Assembly: GCF_937958065.1 (NCBI RefSeq)
Contig: NZ_CALFXI010000002.1
Span: 1 to 64,000 of the forward strand
Source: an uncultured Steroidobacter sp.
Lineage (GTDB): Bacteria; Pseudomonadota; Gammaproteobacteria; Steroidobacterales; Steroidobacteraceae
Direction: 5' to 3'
Length of the DNA stretch: 64,000 bases
The notes beneath the pieces were generated by a model that was not told where the DNA came from, searched no databases, and saw nothing but the letters and a program-made list of their open reading frames with translations. The position numbers were made by a program, and so were the translations under genes. This document shows, in pieces, positions 43,899 to 51,798 of this stretch (positions within the stretch are counted from its first letter, which is position 1; each line of letters opens with the position of its first letter).

Positions 43899-45638
43899 AT
43901 GTATACCGTTTCGCGACCGGTCCGGTCGCTATCAGCGCTGATCGTTTCAGCCGCGATACTCGCCTCGCTGCCGGGCTGCAAGCCCAAGGAACCGAAGCCG
44001 GTGCCGGCGCCCGAGGCTTCGAGCCCGGTCGATGCCGATGCGAAGAACGCCTCCGCGCAGATTTCCGCCGATTATCTGCGCGATCAGATAACAAAGATTT
44101 CATCGGACGAGTTCGAAGGCCGCGCGCCCGCGACATCGGGCGACGCGAAGGCGCGTCAGTACATCGCGGACCAGCTGCAGCAGATCGGCTTCGCGCCGGG
44201 CGGCAGCGATGGCAGTTATCAGCAGTCCTTCGACGTGGTCGGCATCACCGCCCAGATGCCCAAGCAATGGTCCTTCAGGAAGGGCGGCAAGACCGTGTCG
44301 TTCAAGTGGTGGGATCAGTACATCGCCGGCAGCGGCGTGCAGTCCGAAAAGGGCTCGATCAAGAATGCCGAAGTGGTGTTCGTCGGTTATGGCATCCAGG
44401 CGCCCGAGTTCGGCTGGGACGATTTCAAGGGCCAGGACCTGAAAGGCAAGGTGCTGCTGATGTTGAACAACGATCCCGACTGGGATGCGCAGTTGTTCGG
44501 CGGCGACACGCGCCTGTATTACGGTCGCTGGAGCTACAAGTACGAAAGCGCCGCGCGCCAGGGCGCGGCCGGCGCAATCATCATTCACACGACGCCGTCG
44601 GCGGGTTATCCGTTCCAGGTCGTGCAGAGCTCGTGGTCGGGCGAGCAAGTCGAGCTGCCGGCGGCGGACGAGCCGCGCATCCAGGTCAAAGGCTGGCTGA
44701 CCGAGGACGCATCGCGCGAGCTGGTCAAGTTCGCCGGGCAGGACCTGGATCAGCTGATTCAGTCGGCCAAGTCGAAGGATTTCAAGCCGGTGCCGCTCGG
44801 GGTCAGCACGTCGCTCGATTTCAAGACCAGGCTGAACCGCTCCAGCACCGCGAATGTCTACGGCGTGCTCAAGGGCAGCGATCCGCAGCTCAGCAACGAG
44901 TATGTGATCTACACCGCGCATCATGATCACCTCGGGGTCGGCGAGCCCGATGCGAACGGCGACAGGATCTTCAACGGCGCGATGGACAACGCTTCGGGCG
45001 TGGCTCAGGTGCTCGCGATCGGCAAGGCCTTCAAGGCGCTGCCGCAGCCGCCGAAGCGCTCGATCATGCTGTTGCTGGTCGCGGCGGAAGAGCAGGGCCT
45101 GCTCGGCTCGCAGTATTACGCCCAGCATCCGACCGTCCCGCCCGGCAAGATTGCGGCGAACATCAACATCGATGGCGGCAACATTTTCGGTCGCGCCAAG
45201 GACATCGTGTTCGTCGGCAAGGGCAAGTCCACTATCGACGATTACGTGAATGCCATCGCCACGATGCAAGGCCGTGTGGTGACACCCGATCAATTCCCGG
45301 ATCGCGGCTTCTTCTACCGTTCCGATCAGTTCAACTTCGCGAAGATCGGCGTGCCCGCGTTGTACCTGGACACCGGCACGGACTTCATCGGCAAGCCGGC
45401 GGGCTGGGGCAAGGAACAGCACGCGGAGTACGAAGAGAAACACTATCACCAGCAGTCCGACGAGATTTCGGACAGCTGGAACTACGACGGCATGATCGAA
45501 GACGCGCAGCTGCTGTTCTACGTTGGTAACAACGTCGCGAACGCCGCCCCCGCGGATCTGCCGAAGTGGCTGCCGGGAGATGAGTTCGAAGCCGCGCGCA
45601 AGGCCTCGCAGGCGCAGCTCACCACCCAGACGGAATAA
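43899..45638 (+). CDS. M28-family zinc aminopeptidase, predicted lipoprotein
   Basis: A 579-residue exported peptidase. The signal ends in the lipobox LPGC. A protease-associated (PA) domain occupies about residues 150-290 (VVFVGYGIQAPEFGWDDF, AAGAIIIHTTPSAGYP). The M28 catalytic core follows with di-zinc ligands His in YTAHHDHLG, Asp in GAMDNASG, the catalytic Glu pair in VAAEEQGLLGSQ, Asp in NINIDGG and the final His in HYHQQSDE. It probably trims peptides at the outer face or in the periplasm. A strong terminator follows. Confidence 0.94.
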   Translation: MYTVSRPVRSLSALIVSAAILASLPGCKPKEPKPVPAPEASSPVDADAKNASAQISADYLRDQITKISSDEFEGRAPATSGDAKARQYIADQLQQIGFAPGGSDGSYQQSFDVVGITAQMPKQWSFRKGGKTVSFKWWDQYIAGSGVQSEKGSIKNAEVVFVGYGIQAPEFGWDDFKGQDLKGKVLLMLNNDPDWDAQLFGGDTRLYYGRWSYKYESAARQGAAGAIIIHTTPSAGYPFQVVQSSWSGEQVELPAADEPRIQVKGWLTEDASRELVKFAGQDLDQLIQSAKSKDFKPVPLGVSTSLDFKTRLNRSSTANVYGVLKGSDPQLSNEYVIYTAHHDHLGVGEPDANGDRIFNGAMDNASGVAQVLAIGKAFKALPQPPKRSIMLLLVAAEEQGLLGSQYYAQHPTVPPGKIAANINIDGGNIFGRAKDIVFVGKGKSTIDDYVNAIATMQGRVVTPDQFPDRGFFYRSDQFNFAKIGVPALYLDTGTDFIGKPAGWGKEQHAEYEEKHYHQQSDEISDSWNYDGMIEDAQLLFYVGNNVANAAPADLPKWLPGDEFEAARKASQAQLTTQTE

Positions 45639-45662
45639 ATATTTCTTTCGAACGTTCGCTCC

Positions 45663-45700
45663 GGGCCCGTCGATGGCAACGTCGACGGGCCCTGTTTTTT
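45663..45700. terminator. Rho-independent terminator between convergent genes
   Basis: GGGCCCGTCGA and TCGACGGGCCC form an 11-bp stem with an 8-base loop, followed on the plus strand by TGTTTTTT. It terminates the M28 gene. Its T-run ends at the last base of the convergent GntR-family gene. Confidence 0.9.
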
Positions 45701-46485
45701 CAGTCCGAATCCCGCAGCAGGCGGCTGTCGGTCCAGTTCTCGGGCCAGCGCTTCACTGGCATGTCGGTGATGGCCAGTCGAATCAGCTCGGTCATGGAGG
45801 CTCTGGCTCGTTCCGTGTCCTTTGATTCGATGGCTTCGAGCACGCGCCAGTGTTCGGGCAACGGATCGCGCTTCAGCGCCTTTTCGCGTTGTTTGAATTC
45901 CGTGAGCGCGTGCACCGCCGCGGCCACGCCATTTGTCAGCGAAATGATGAAAGGATTGCGGGTGGCGCGCAGCAATTCGGAGTGAAATTCCTTGTCGGCG
46001 ATGCGGCCTGCTTCGACGTTCACGGTATGCAGGCTCATTCTCTCCAGCGCGTCGCGCATCACCGCGACATTCCTGTCACTGCGCCGTGCCGCGGCGATCG
46101 CCGCGGCTTCGGGCTCGATGATGGTGCGCAATTCAAACAAACCCTGCAGCACTGCCAGCTCGGGCTCGCCAGCGAACACCCAGGTGAGCACATCGGGATC
46201 CAACAAATGCCATTGCTCGACCGAGCTGACGCGCGTGCCGGTGCGAGTCCGGCTTTGTACCAGACCTTTCGCGGCCAGCATGCGCACCGCCTCGCGATAA
46301 GCGGAGCGTGAAACTTTCAGTCTGCCGCTCGCTTCGATCTCGCCCGTCAGCACATGGCCGGGACGGTAGCGGCCCGACACGATGCGCAGCCCCAGATCGC
46401 GCGCGATGGAGCTGTGCAGACGCAGCTCCTTGCGATTTTTCGGCGCGCCCGCGGCGGCAACTTTGCTCGGCTTGGTAACGGACAT
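45700..46485 (-). CDS. GntR-family regulator, FadR/FCD subfamily
   Basis: A 261-residue regulator. An N-terminal winged helix-turn-helix (LRIVSGRYRPGHVLTGEIE, then KVSRSAYREAVRMLAAKGLV) is followed by an all-helical FCD ligand domain with EPEAAAIAAARRSD and DKEFHSELLRATRNPF, the latter containing the metal-site Asp/His. Such regulators usually respond to sugar acids or other carboxylates. Start ATG 46485 is chosen for AGAAGG six bases upstream; the ATG at 46509 is the alternative. It is divergent from the TonB receptor gene and probably represses it. Confidence 0.9.
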   Translation of the reverse strand: MSVTKPSKVAAAGAPKNRKELRLHSSIARDLGLRIVSGRYRPGHVLTGEIEASGRLKVSRSAYREAVRMLAAKGLVQSRTRTGTRVSSVEQWHLLDPDVLTWVFAGEPELAVLQGLFELRTIIEPEAAAIAAARRSDRNVAVMRDALERMSLHTVNVEAGRIADKEFHSELLRATRNPFIISLTNGVAAAVHALTEFKQREKALKRDPLPEHWRVLEAIESKDTERARASMTELIRLAITDMPVKRWPENWTDSRLLRDSD

Positions 46486-46675
46486 CGGTGCCTTCTGGAG
46501 GTCGCGCATTGCGACCGTTGCGATTGTCCTGGGGTGCCGCCGCGATCACAAGTGAGCGCGTGAAAGAAGCTGTCGCCCGGCTCCGGGGCGCTGTAAGTTG
46601 CTGTCTTACTTAGAGATTTTGCAGGCTCATGCCGCCACGACGACCCCCGGGTTTCGGTTCGTCGCGATTCGAATC

Positions 46676-46713
46676 TTGATTTGTCCGACATTTTGCAGCT
46701 AGCATTTGTCTGA
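46676..46713 (+). promoter_or_regulatory. Candidate promoter and operator of the TonB receptor gene
   Basis: TTGATT (46676-46681) and TAGCAT (46700-46705) are 18 bases apart. TTTGTCCGA (46680-46688) and TTTGTCTGA (46705-46713) are near-identical half-sites 25 bases apart, overlapping the -35/spacer and the predicted transcription start. TGTC-C-GACA within the first copy is a small palindrome of the kind bound by FCD-GntR repressors. Confidence 0.4.
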
Positions 46714-46756
46714 GAAATCAATCAAGCCGTAACGGCAGCTCTTGGGGGATAGCATC

Positions 46757-49564
46757 GTGGCGAAGCTAATCAGGATTCGTTCGGCGTCTGCTATGGCAGC
46801 GCTTTCCTTGTCGGTGAGCGCAGTCGCGCAACAAACGACGCAAACCGTCGAGCTCGAGGAAGTCGTCGTCACCGGCGTGCGCGCCAGCCTGGTGCAGGGC
46901 CTGGAGAACAAACGGAACTCGACGCAGGTGGTCGAATCCATCGTTGCCCAGGACATCGGCAAGCTGCCCGACAACAATGTCGTCGAAGCTCTGCAGCGAA
47001 TTACGGGTGTGCAGATCACGGATCGAGGCGGCGGCGAAGCCGAAGGCATCGTGATCCGCGGTCTGAACGACGTGACCACGACCTGGAACGGCCGCAACGT
47101 GTTCACTGCATCGGCGCGCTCGCTGTCGCTGCAGGACATTCCCTCGAACCTGATCGGCAAGATCGACGTGTACAAGACGCGCTCGGCCGAACAACTCGAA
47201 ACCGGCCTGGCCGGTCAGATCGATGTGACCACGCGACGGCCGTTCGATTTCGACGGCCTGGAACTTTCCCTGAATGCTCGCGCCACCACGCAGCAACAGC
47301 GCGACGAAATCGACCCGAACGCAAGCTTGCTCATCGCCAATAGCTGGGACGTCGGCGAAGGCAGGTTTGGCGTCATGGCGAATGCCAGCTACTCGCGCGT
47401 GCGATATCGCGATCAGAGCGTCACCGCCGGTGCACTGGTGCCGTTTGCGACTGCGGACAATCCGCCCCAGGGCTTGAACTGCGAAGGCACGGGCGCTGCT
47501 GCGAACTGGACACCGCTCGAACGCATTTTCAACGGCGATTGCCGCGTTTCCGAAGATCCGATCTGGCAGGCAGGCACCGACGAAGGTCTGCCTACCGCGC
47601 CGGGCTCCACGCTCACTTTCAACGGCGTGCAGTATCCCTATCTGCTGGGCCGCGATGCGCTCTTCGCCAGCGATTTCCAGGGCGATCGCGAGCGTCCTGC
47701 CGCGACCGTGGCGGTACAGTGGGCCCCGAACGACACGTCCGAATACACCGTTGAAGTCTTCTATCAGGGCTATCGCGAGGAGATGTTCAACAATCTGCAT
47801 TTTACGTTCGCGGATTGGTGGGGCACGCTCGGCCCGAATCCCGCGTCGACCATCACGCTGTATCCCGGCACCAACATGATCAAGACGCGCACCGTCGGTG
47901 CGCCGTTCGGCTTCAACAGCGGCGACGCCACGGAACAGGACACCGACACGTTCGTGTACGCGTTGAACGGCAAGTGGCAGGTCACCGATCGATTCGCGCT
48001 GAGCGCCGATCTGTCGGTGCAGACCAGCGAGTTCAACACCCGTTTCATCGCCGTGCGCACCGAGCGCGTGCCTGACTCGGTCACTGTCGATTTCAACGCG
48101 GGCAACGGCATTCCGTCGTGGCGCTTCAACGACGACGCGGAACTGCTCGATCCGAACGACTGGACCGTCGGGGCATTGTTCCAGAATCGCGGTCGTCAGA
48201 AGGGCGGCGCTCAGACGCTGCAGATCGACGGCGACTACGAGCTGGGTAATGGCCTGTTCCGGATGCTGAGCTTCGGCGTGCGCTACGACGACCGGTCCGC
48301 CGAATCGTACAGCCCGCGGCCCACCCCCGAGCCGTTCCTGGGACGAAGCATGTCGACGCTGCCGTCCGGGATGATCTACACCAACCGTGACTTCTTCGAT
48401 GGCAACGGCAATGTTCCCACCACCTGGGCGGTCGTGAATGGGTACTACCTCAACGATCATGCGGCTGAAGTGCGGGCCTTGTATGGTGTCGACCCCGCGG
48501 GCCCGCAGTTGCTCCGCGCCTTCGAGGTCAAGGAGCGCACCGCGTCCGCTTATATCCAGACCGATATCGAGCTCGGCAAGTTGCAGGGCCAGCTCGGCCT
48601 GCGTTACGTGTCTGTGGATACGCCGATGCAGTTCACCGACGTGATCGATGGCGATCGTACTTCCTCGAAGAAGAGCGTCAGTGAGTTGTTGCCGTCGCTG
48701 ACGTTGCGTTACGCGGTGACCGAAGACGTGAATCTGCGCTTCAACTACGGCGAGACGCTGCGTCGACCCGCGTTCGCGGACCTGAACTCGAATTTCGCGC
48801 TGACCGGCGACCTGACCCAGGTCGGGTACGGCACGGGCACGGGAGGCAATCCGGATCTGGAGGCGGCCAAGGCCAAGAATTACGATCTGACCGCCGAGTG
48901 GTACTTCGCCACCGACAGCGCGCTCTACGCCACGCTGTTCCGTCGTGACATCGAGGGCCTGGTGGTGCCGCTCACCCGTCGTATCACCATCCCGAACACC
49001 GGCCTGAACACCAGCTCGTTCGTGGTCACGCAGCCGGTGAACGCCTCCGACGGCAAGCTCGAAGGCCTGGAGCTGGGCTTTGTGTATTTCCCGGACTACC
49101 TGCCCGGCGTGCTCAAAGGCCTGGGCGTCACCGGCAGCTTCACCAAGCTCGACTCGGAGCAGACCATTCCGCTCACCGATCCGGCGGGCGAGATCATCGG
49201 CACGGAGAAATCCGAGTTCTTCGGCGTGTCCGATACCTCGTACAACATCACCTTGGCCTACGACCGTGCCGGCGTCGGCGCGCGCCTGTCGTACGTGTGG
49301 CGCGATGACTTCCTGAACAACAACGAAGCGCGCCTGTTCGCGAACCCGATCGGTATCTGGCGCAAGTCGGAAGCGAGCCTGGACCTGCAGGTCTCATACG
49401 ATGTGAATGACAAGCTGGCGATTTCGTTCGATGCGGTCAATCTCACCGAAGAGATGCAGCAGGCGTATTACCGCTTCGGCTCGGCGGGCAGCCCGGGAAC
49501 CACCAACTTCGGCAACCTCCTGCTCAGCCGCTCGTTCGCTCTCGGCGTCCGCTGGCGGATGTAA
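46757..49564 (+). CDS. TonB-dependent outer-membrane receptor (TIGR01782-like)
   Basis: A receptor of 935 residues. A signal peptide ends near AVAQQ, followed by a TonB-box-like VELEEVVVTGVRAS, the plug domain (QDIGKLPDNNVVEALQRITGV, GIVIRGLNDV), and a 22-strand barrel ending in FALGVRWRM. The plug pattern is that of the large receptors of Xanthomonads and Caulobacter that import plant or algal oligosaccharides. I start at the GTG at 46757, which has GGGGGAT eight bases upstream; a TTG at 46742 is possible. Divergent from an FCD-GntR gene, so import of an FCD-type ligand is likely. No catabolic enzymes for it are in the window. Confidence 0.94.
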   Translation: MAKLIRIRSASAMAALSLSVSAVAQQTTQTVELEEVVVTGVRASLVQGLENKRNSTQVVESIVAQDIGKLPDNNVVEALQRITGVQITDRGGGEAEGIVIRGLNDVTTTWNGRNVFTASARSLSLQDIPSNLIGKIDVYKTRSAEQLETGLAGQIDVTTRRPFDFDGLELSLNARATTQQQRDEIDPNASLLIANSWDVGEGRFGVMANASYSRVRYRDQSVTAGALVPFATADNPPQGLNCEGTGAAANWTPLERIFNGDCRVSEDPIWQAGTDEGLPTAPGSTLTFNGVQYPYLLGRDALFASDFQGDRERPAATVAVQWAPNDTSEYTVEVFYQGYREEMFNNLHFTFADWWGTLGPNPASTITLYPGTNMIKTRTVGAPFGFNSGDATEQDTDTFVYALNGKWQVTDRFALSADLSVQTSEFNTRFIAVRTERVPDSVTVDFNAGNGIPSWRFNDDAELLDPNDWTVGALFQNRGRQKGGAQTLQIDGDYELGNGLFRMLSFGVRYDDRSAESYSPRPTPEPFLGRSMSTLPSGMIYTNRDFFDGNGNVPTTWAVVNGYYLNDHAAEVRALYGVDPAGPQLLRAFEVKERTASAYIQTDIELGKLQGQLGLRYVSVDTPMQFTDVIDGDRTSSKKSVSELLPSLTLRYAVTEDVNLRFNYGETLRRPAFADLNSNFALTGDLTQVGYGTGTGGNPDLEAAKAKNYDLTAEWYFATDSALYATLFRRDIEGLVVPLTRRITIPNTGLNTSSFVVTQPVNASDGKLEGLELGFVYFPDYLPGVLKGLGVTGSFTKLDSEQTIPLTDPAGEIIGTEKSEFFGVSDTSYNITLAYDRAGVGARLSYVWRDDFLNNNEARLFANPIGIWRKSEASLDLQVSYDVNDKLAISFDAVNLTEEMQQAYYRFGSAGSPGTTNFGNLLLSRSFALGVRWRM

Positions 49565-49573
49565 CAGCGCTTC

Positions 49574-49601
49574 AGGAGCGGCGCCTGCGCGCGCCGCTCC
49601 T
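49574..49601 (+). terminator. Strong hairpin after the TonB receptor gene
   Basis: AGGAGCGGCGC and GCGCCGCTCCT form an 11-bp perfect stem with a 6-base loop, 9 bases after the stop. Only a C/T-rich tail follows, so intrinsic termination is plausible but not certain. Confidence 0.6.
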
Positions 49602-49714
49602 CCTGCCATCTCAGCTCCCGCGGCCGCTCTTTCTTTGGACCGCACCAGCATCCCGTCGCGCTAAGATCCTGGCCTTCGCCGCCGCCTGGCGGCCGCCACG
49701 AGACAGGTAGGGTC

Positions 49715-51622
49715 ATGCCATTGCATTCCAAACGAGTGAGCACGCGGCTGGCCGTCGCGCTGGCCGCGTTGGTTGCGACCGTCGCCGCACCTTCGCAAGC
49801 CAAAACAGTAAAGCCGCCGTTACATGGTCAGCACTGGGTCGCGGTGACAGGTAAGCCGCTGGCAGCGACCGCGGGCGCGCGCATCTTCATGCAGGGAGGA
49901 AACGCGGTCGACGCGGCGTGCGCCATGATCGCCGCCACTTCCACCATGTGGGACGTGCTGAGCTGGGGTGGCGAAACCCAGGCGCTGATCTACAACCCGC
50001 ACACTCGGAAAGTGATTGGCGTGAATGCGCTGGGTGTCGCGCCGACCGGTGCGACGCCCGAGTTCTATCGTTCCAAAGGTTATGACTATCCACCCGAGTT
50101 CGGGCCGCTGGCCGCGGTCACACCGGGCACGCCGGGCGGCATCATGGTGATGCTCGCCGAGTATGGAAAACTCAGCCTCGCCGAGGTGCTGGCGCCCGCG
50201 ATCGAACTGGCCGATGGCTATCCCATCGAGGCGCAGACCGCCGACCTGATCGAGAAGTGGCAGGACGAGCTGCGCAAATGGCCCGAGTCGCGCCGCACGT
50301 TCCTGATTCACGAAGGCAAGGACGGCAAGCCCTTGCCCGGTTATTCACGCGTCGGTCCGGAACCCGGGGAAATCTTCCGGCAACCCGAGCTTGCCGTGAC
50401 GCTGCGCAAGCTGGTCGATGCGGAAGCGAAGGCGCGCAAGGCGGGCAAGAATCGCAAGCAGGCCATCATGGCTGCCTACGATCGCTTCTATAAAGGTGAC
50501 ATCGCCAAGGAGTTCGCGCGCGGCTCGCAAGAGCTCGGTGGCCTGCACACGCCCGAAGATCTGGCGAACTGGCAGGTCCACCTCGAAGAGCCCGTGAGCA
50601 CCAGCTACAAGGGCATCGAGGTCTACAAGCTCACCACCTGGGTGCAGGGGCCGTCGATGCTGCAGGCTCTGAACATCCTGGAAAACTTCGATCTGAAGTC
50701 GATGGGCTACAACAGCTCGCGGTACATCCACACGTTGTATCAAACCCTGAGCCTGGCGTTCGCCGATCGAGATTTCTATTACGGCGATTCGCGCTTCCCG
50801 CCCGAGGAGCCCATCAAGGGCCTGCTGTCGAAGGAATATGCGCGCGAGCGCGCCAAGCTGATCCAGGAGGATCGCAACGATCCGGACATTCGCCCCGGCG
50901 ATCCGTATCCGTTCCAGGGCGCGACCAATCCCTTCAAGGCGCAGCTCGAGGCGTGGCGCACGGTCAAGCCCGGCAAGGACAAGTCCAAGCCGAATCAATG
51001 GAGCCCGACGGCGCTCGCCGAATTCGATCGCACGTTCCGGCTCGGCACGACCACCGTCGAAGCGGTCGACAAGGAAGGTTGGGTCGTTTCGGTCACGCCG
51101 AGCGGCGGCTGGCTGCCGGCCACCATCGCGGGCAAGACCGGCATCGGCATGAGTCAGCGCATGCAGAGTTTCGTGCTCGATCCCAACGACAATCCCTTCA
51201 ATGTCGTCGCACCCGGCAAACGGCCACGCGCGACCCTGACGCCCTCGATGGCGCTGAAGGACGGCAAGCCGTACCTCGCATTCGCCGTGCAAGGCGGCGA
51301 CACGCAGGAACAGAACCTGCTGCAGTTCTTCTTGAACGTGGTCGAGTTCGGCATGACCCCGCAGGAAGCGGCCGAGGGCGCCAACATCACCAGCTATCAG
51401 CTGCGCGATTCCTTCGGTGCGCACGAGTCCATTCCCGGCCGACTGACGCTGGCCGAATCGGTGCCGCCCTGGGTGCGCAGCGAGCTCACCAGGAAAGGTT
51501 ACAAACTGGAATTTTCGGCAAACAATTCCGGGCCCATCACCGCCATTCAAATCGATACCAGGCACGGCACGTTCTGGGGCGCGGCGGCGTATCACGGCGA
51601 GGACTACGGCATCGCCTGGTGA
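49715..51622 (+). CDS. ggt: Gamma-glutamyltransferase
   Basis: A 635-residue Ntn-hydrolase precursor of glutathione and gamma-glutamyl peptide metabolism. The signal peptide ends near PSQA, so it is periplasmic. Large-subunit motifs include FMQGGNAVDAACAMIA and PLAAVTPGTPGGIM. The self-cleavage Thr is the first Thr of TTVEAVDKEG (GTT-TVEAVD), which aligns with TTHYSVVDKDG of E. coli; the His after the Thr pair is Thr here. PSGGWLPA forms the oxyanion/Gly-rich loop. It lies downstream of the TonB receptor gene on the same strand with a hairpin between. Confidence 0.93.
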   Translation: MPLHSKRVSTRLAVALAALVATVAAPSQAKTVKPPLHGQHWVAVTGKPLAATAGARIFMQGGNAVDAACAMIAATSTMWDVLSWGGETQALIYNPHTRKVIGVNALGVAPTGATPEFYRSKGYDYPPEFGPLAAVTPGTPGGIMVMLAEYGKLSLAEVLAPAIELADGYPIEAQTADLIEKWQDELRKWPESRRTFLIHEGKDGKPLPGYSRVGPEPGEIFRQPELAVTLRKLVDAEAKARKAGKNRKQAIMAAYDRFYKGDIAKEFARGSQELGGLHTPEDLANWQVHLEEPVSTSYKGIEVYKLTTWVQGPSMLQALNILENFDLKSMGYNSSRYIHTLYQTLSLAFADRDFYYGDSRFPPEEPIKGLLSKEYARERAKLIQEDRNDPDIRPGDPYPFQGATNPFKAQLEAWRTVKPGKDKSKPNQWSPTALAEFDRTFRLGTTTVEAVDKEGWVVSVTPSGGWLPATIAGKTGIGMSQRMQSFVLDPNDNPFNVVAPGKRPRATLTPSMALKDGKPYLAFAVQGGDTQEQNLLQFFLNVVEFGMTPQEAAEGANITSYQLRDSFGAHESIPGRLTLAESVPPWVRSELTRKGYKLEFSANNSGPITAIQIDTRHGTFWGAAAYHGEDYGIAW

Positions 51623-51798
51623 GCGGCTCGCTGTTGGGGCGGGCCGCTGCACTTCGCGGGTGCAGGGCCCGCTCGACAGCGATGAGCTTGCAGCTCGGCG
51701 TCGAAGCCATTGACGCCGACCCTCATTTCTGTGACAAAGCCCCGCGCGACTGCGCTCCCCGGCTGCTATTCAGCGGTTCCTGTCGCGATAACCAAGGC

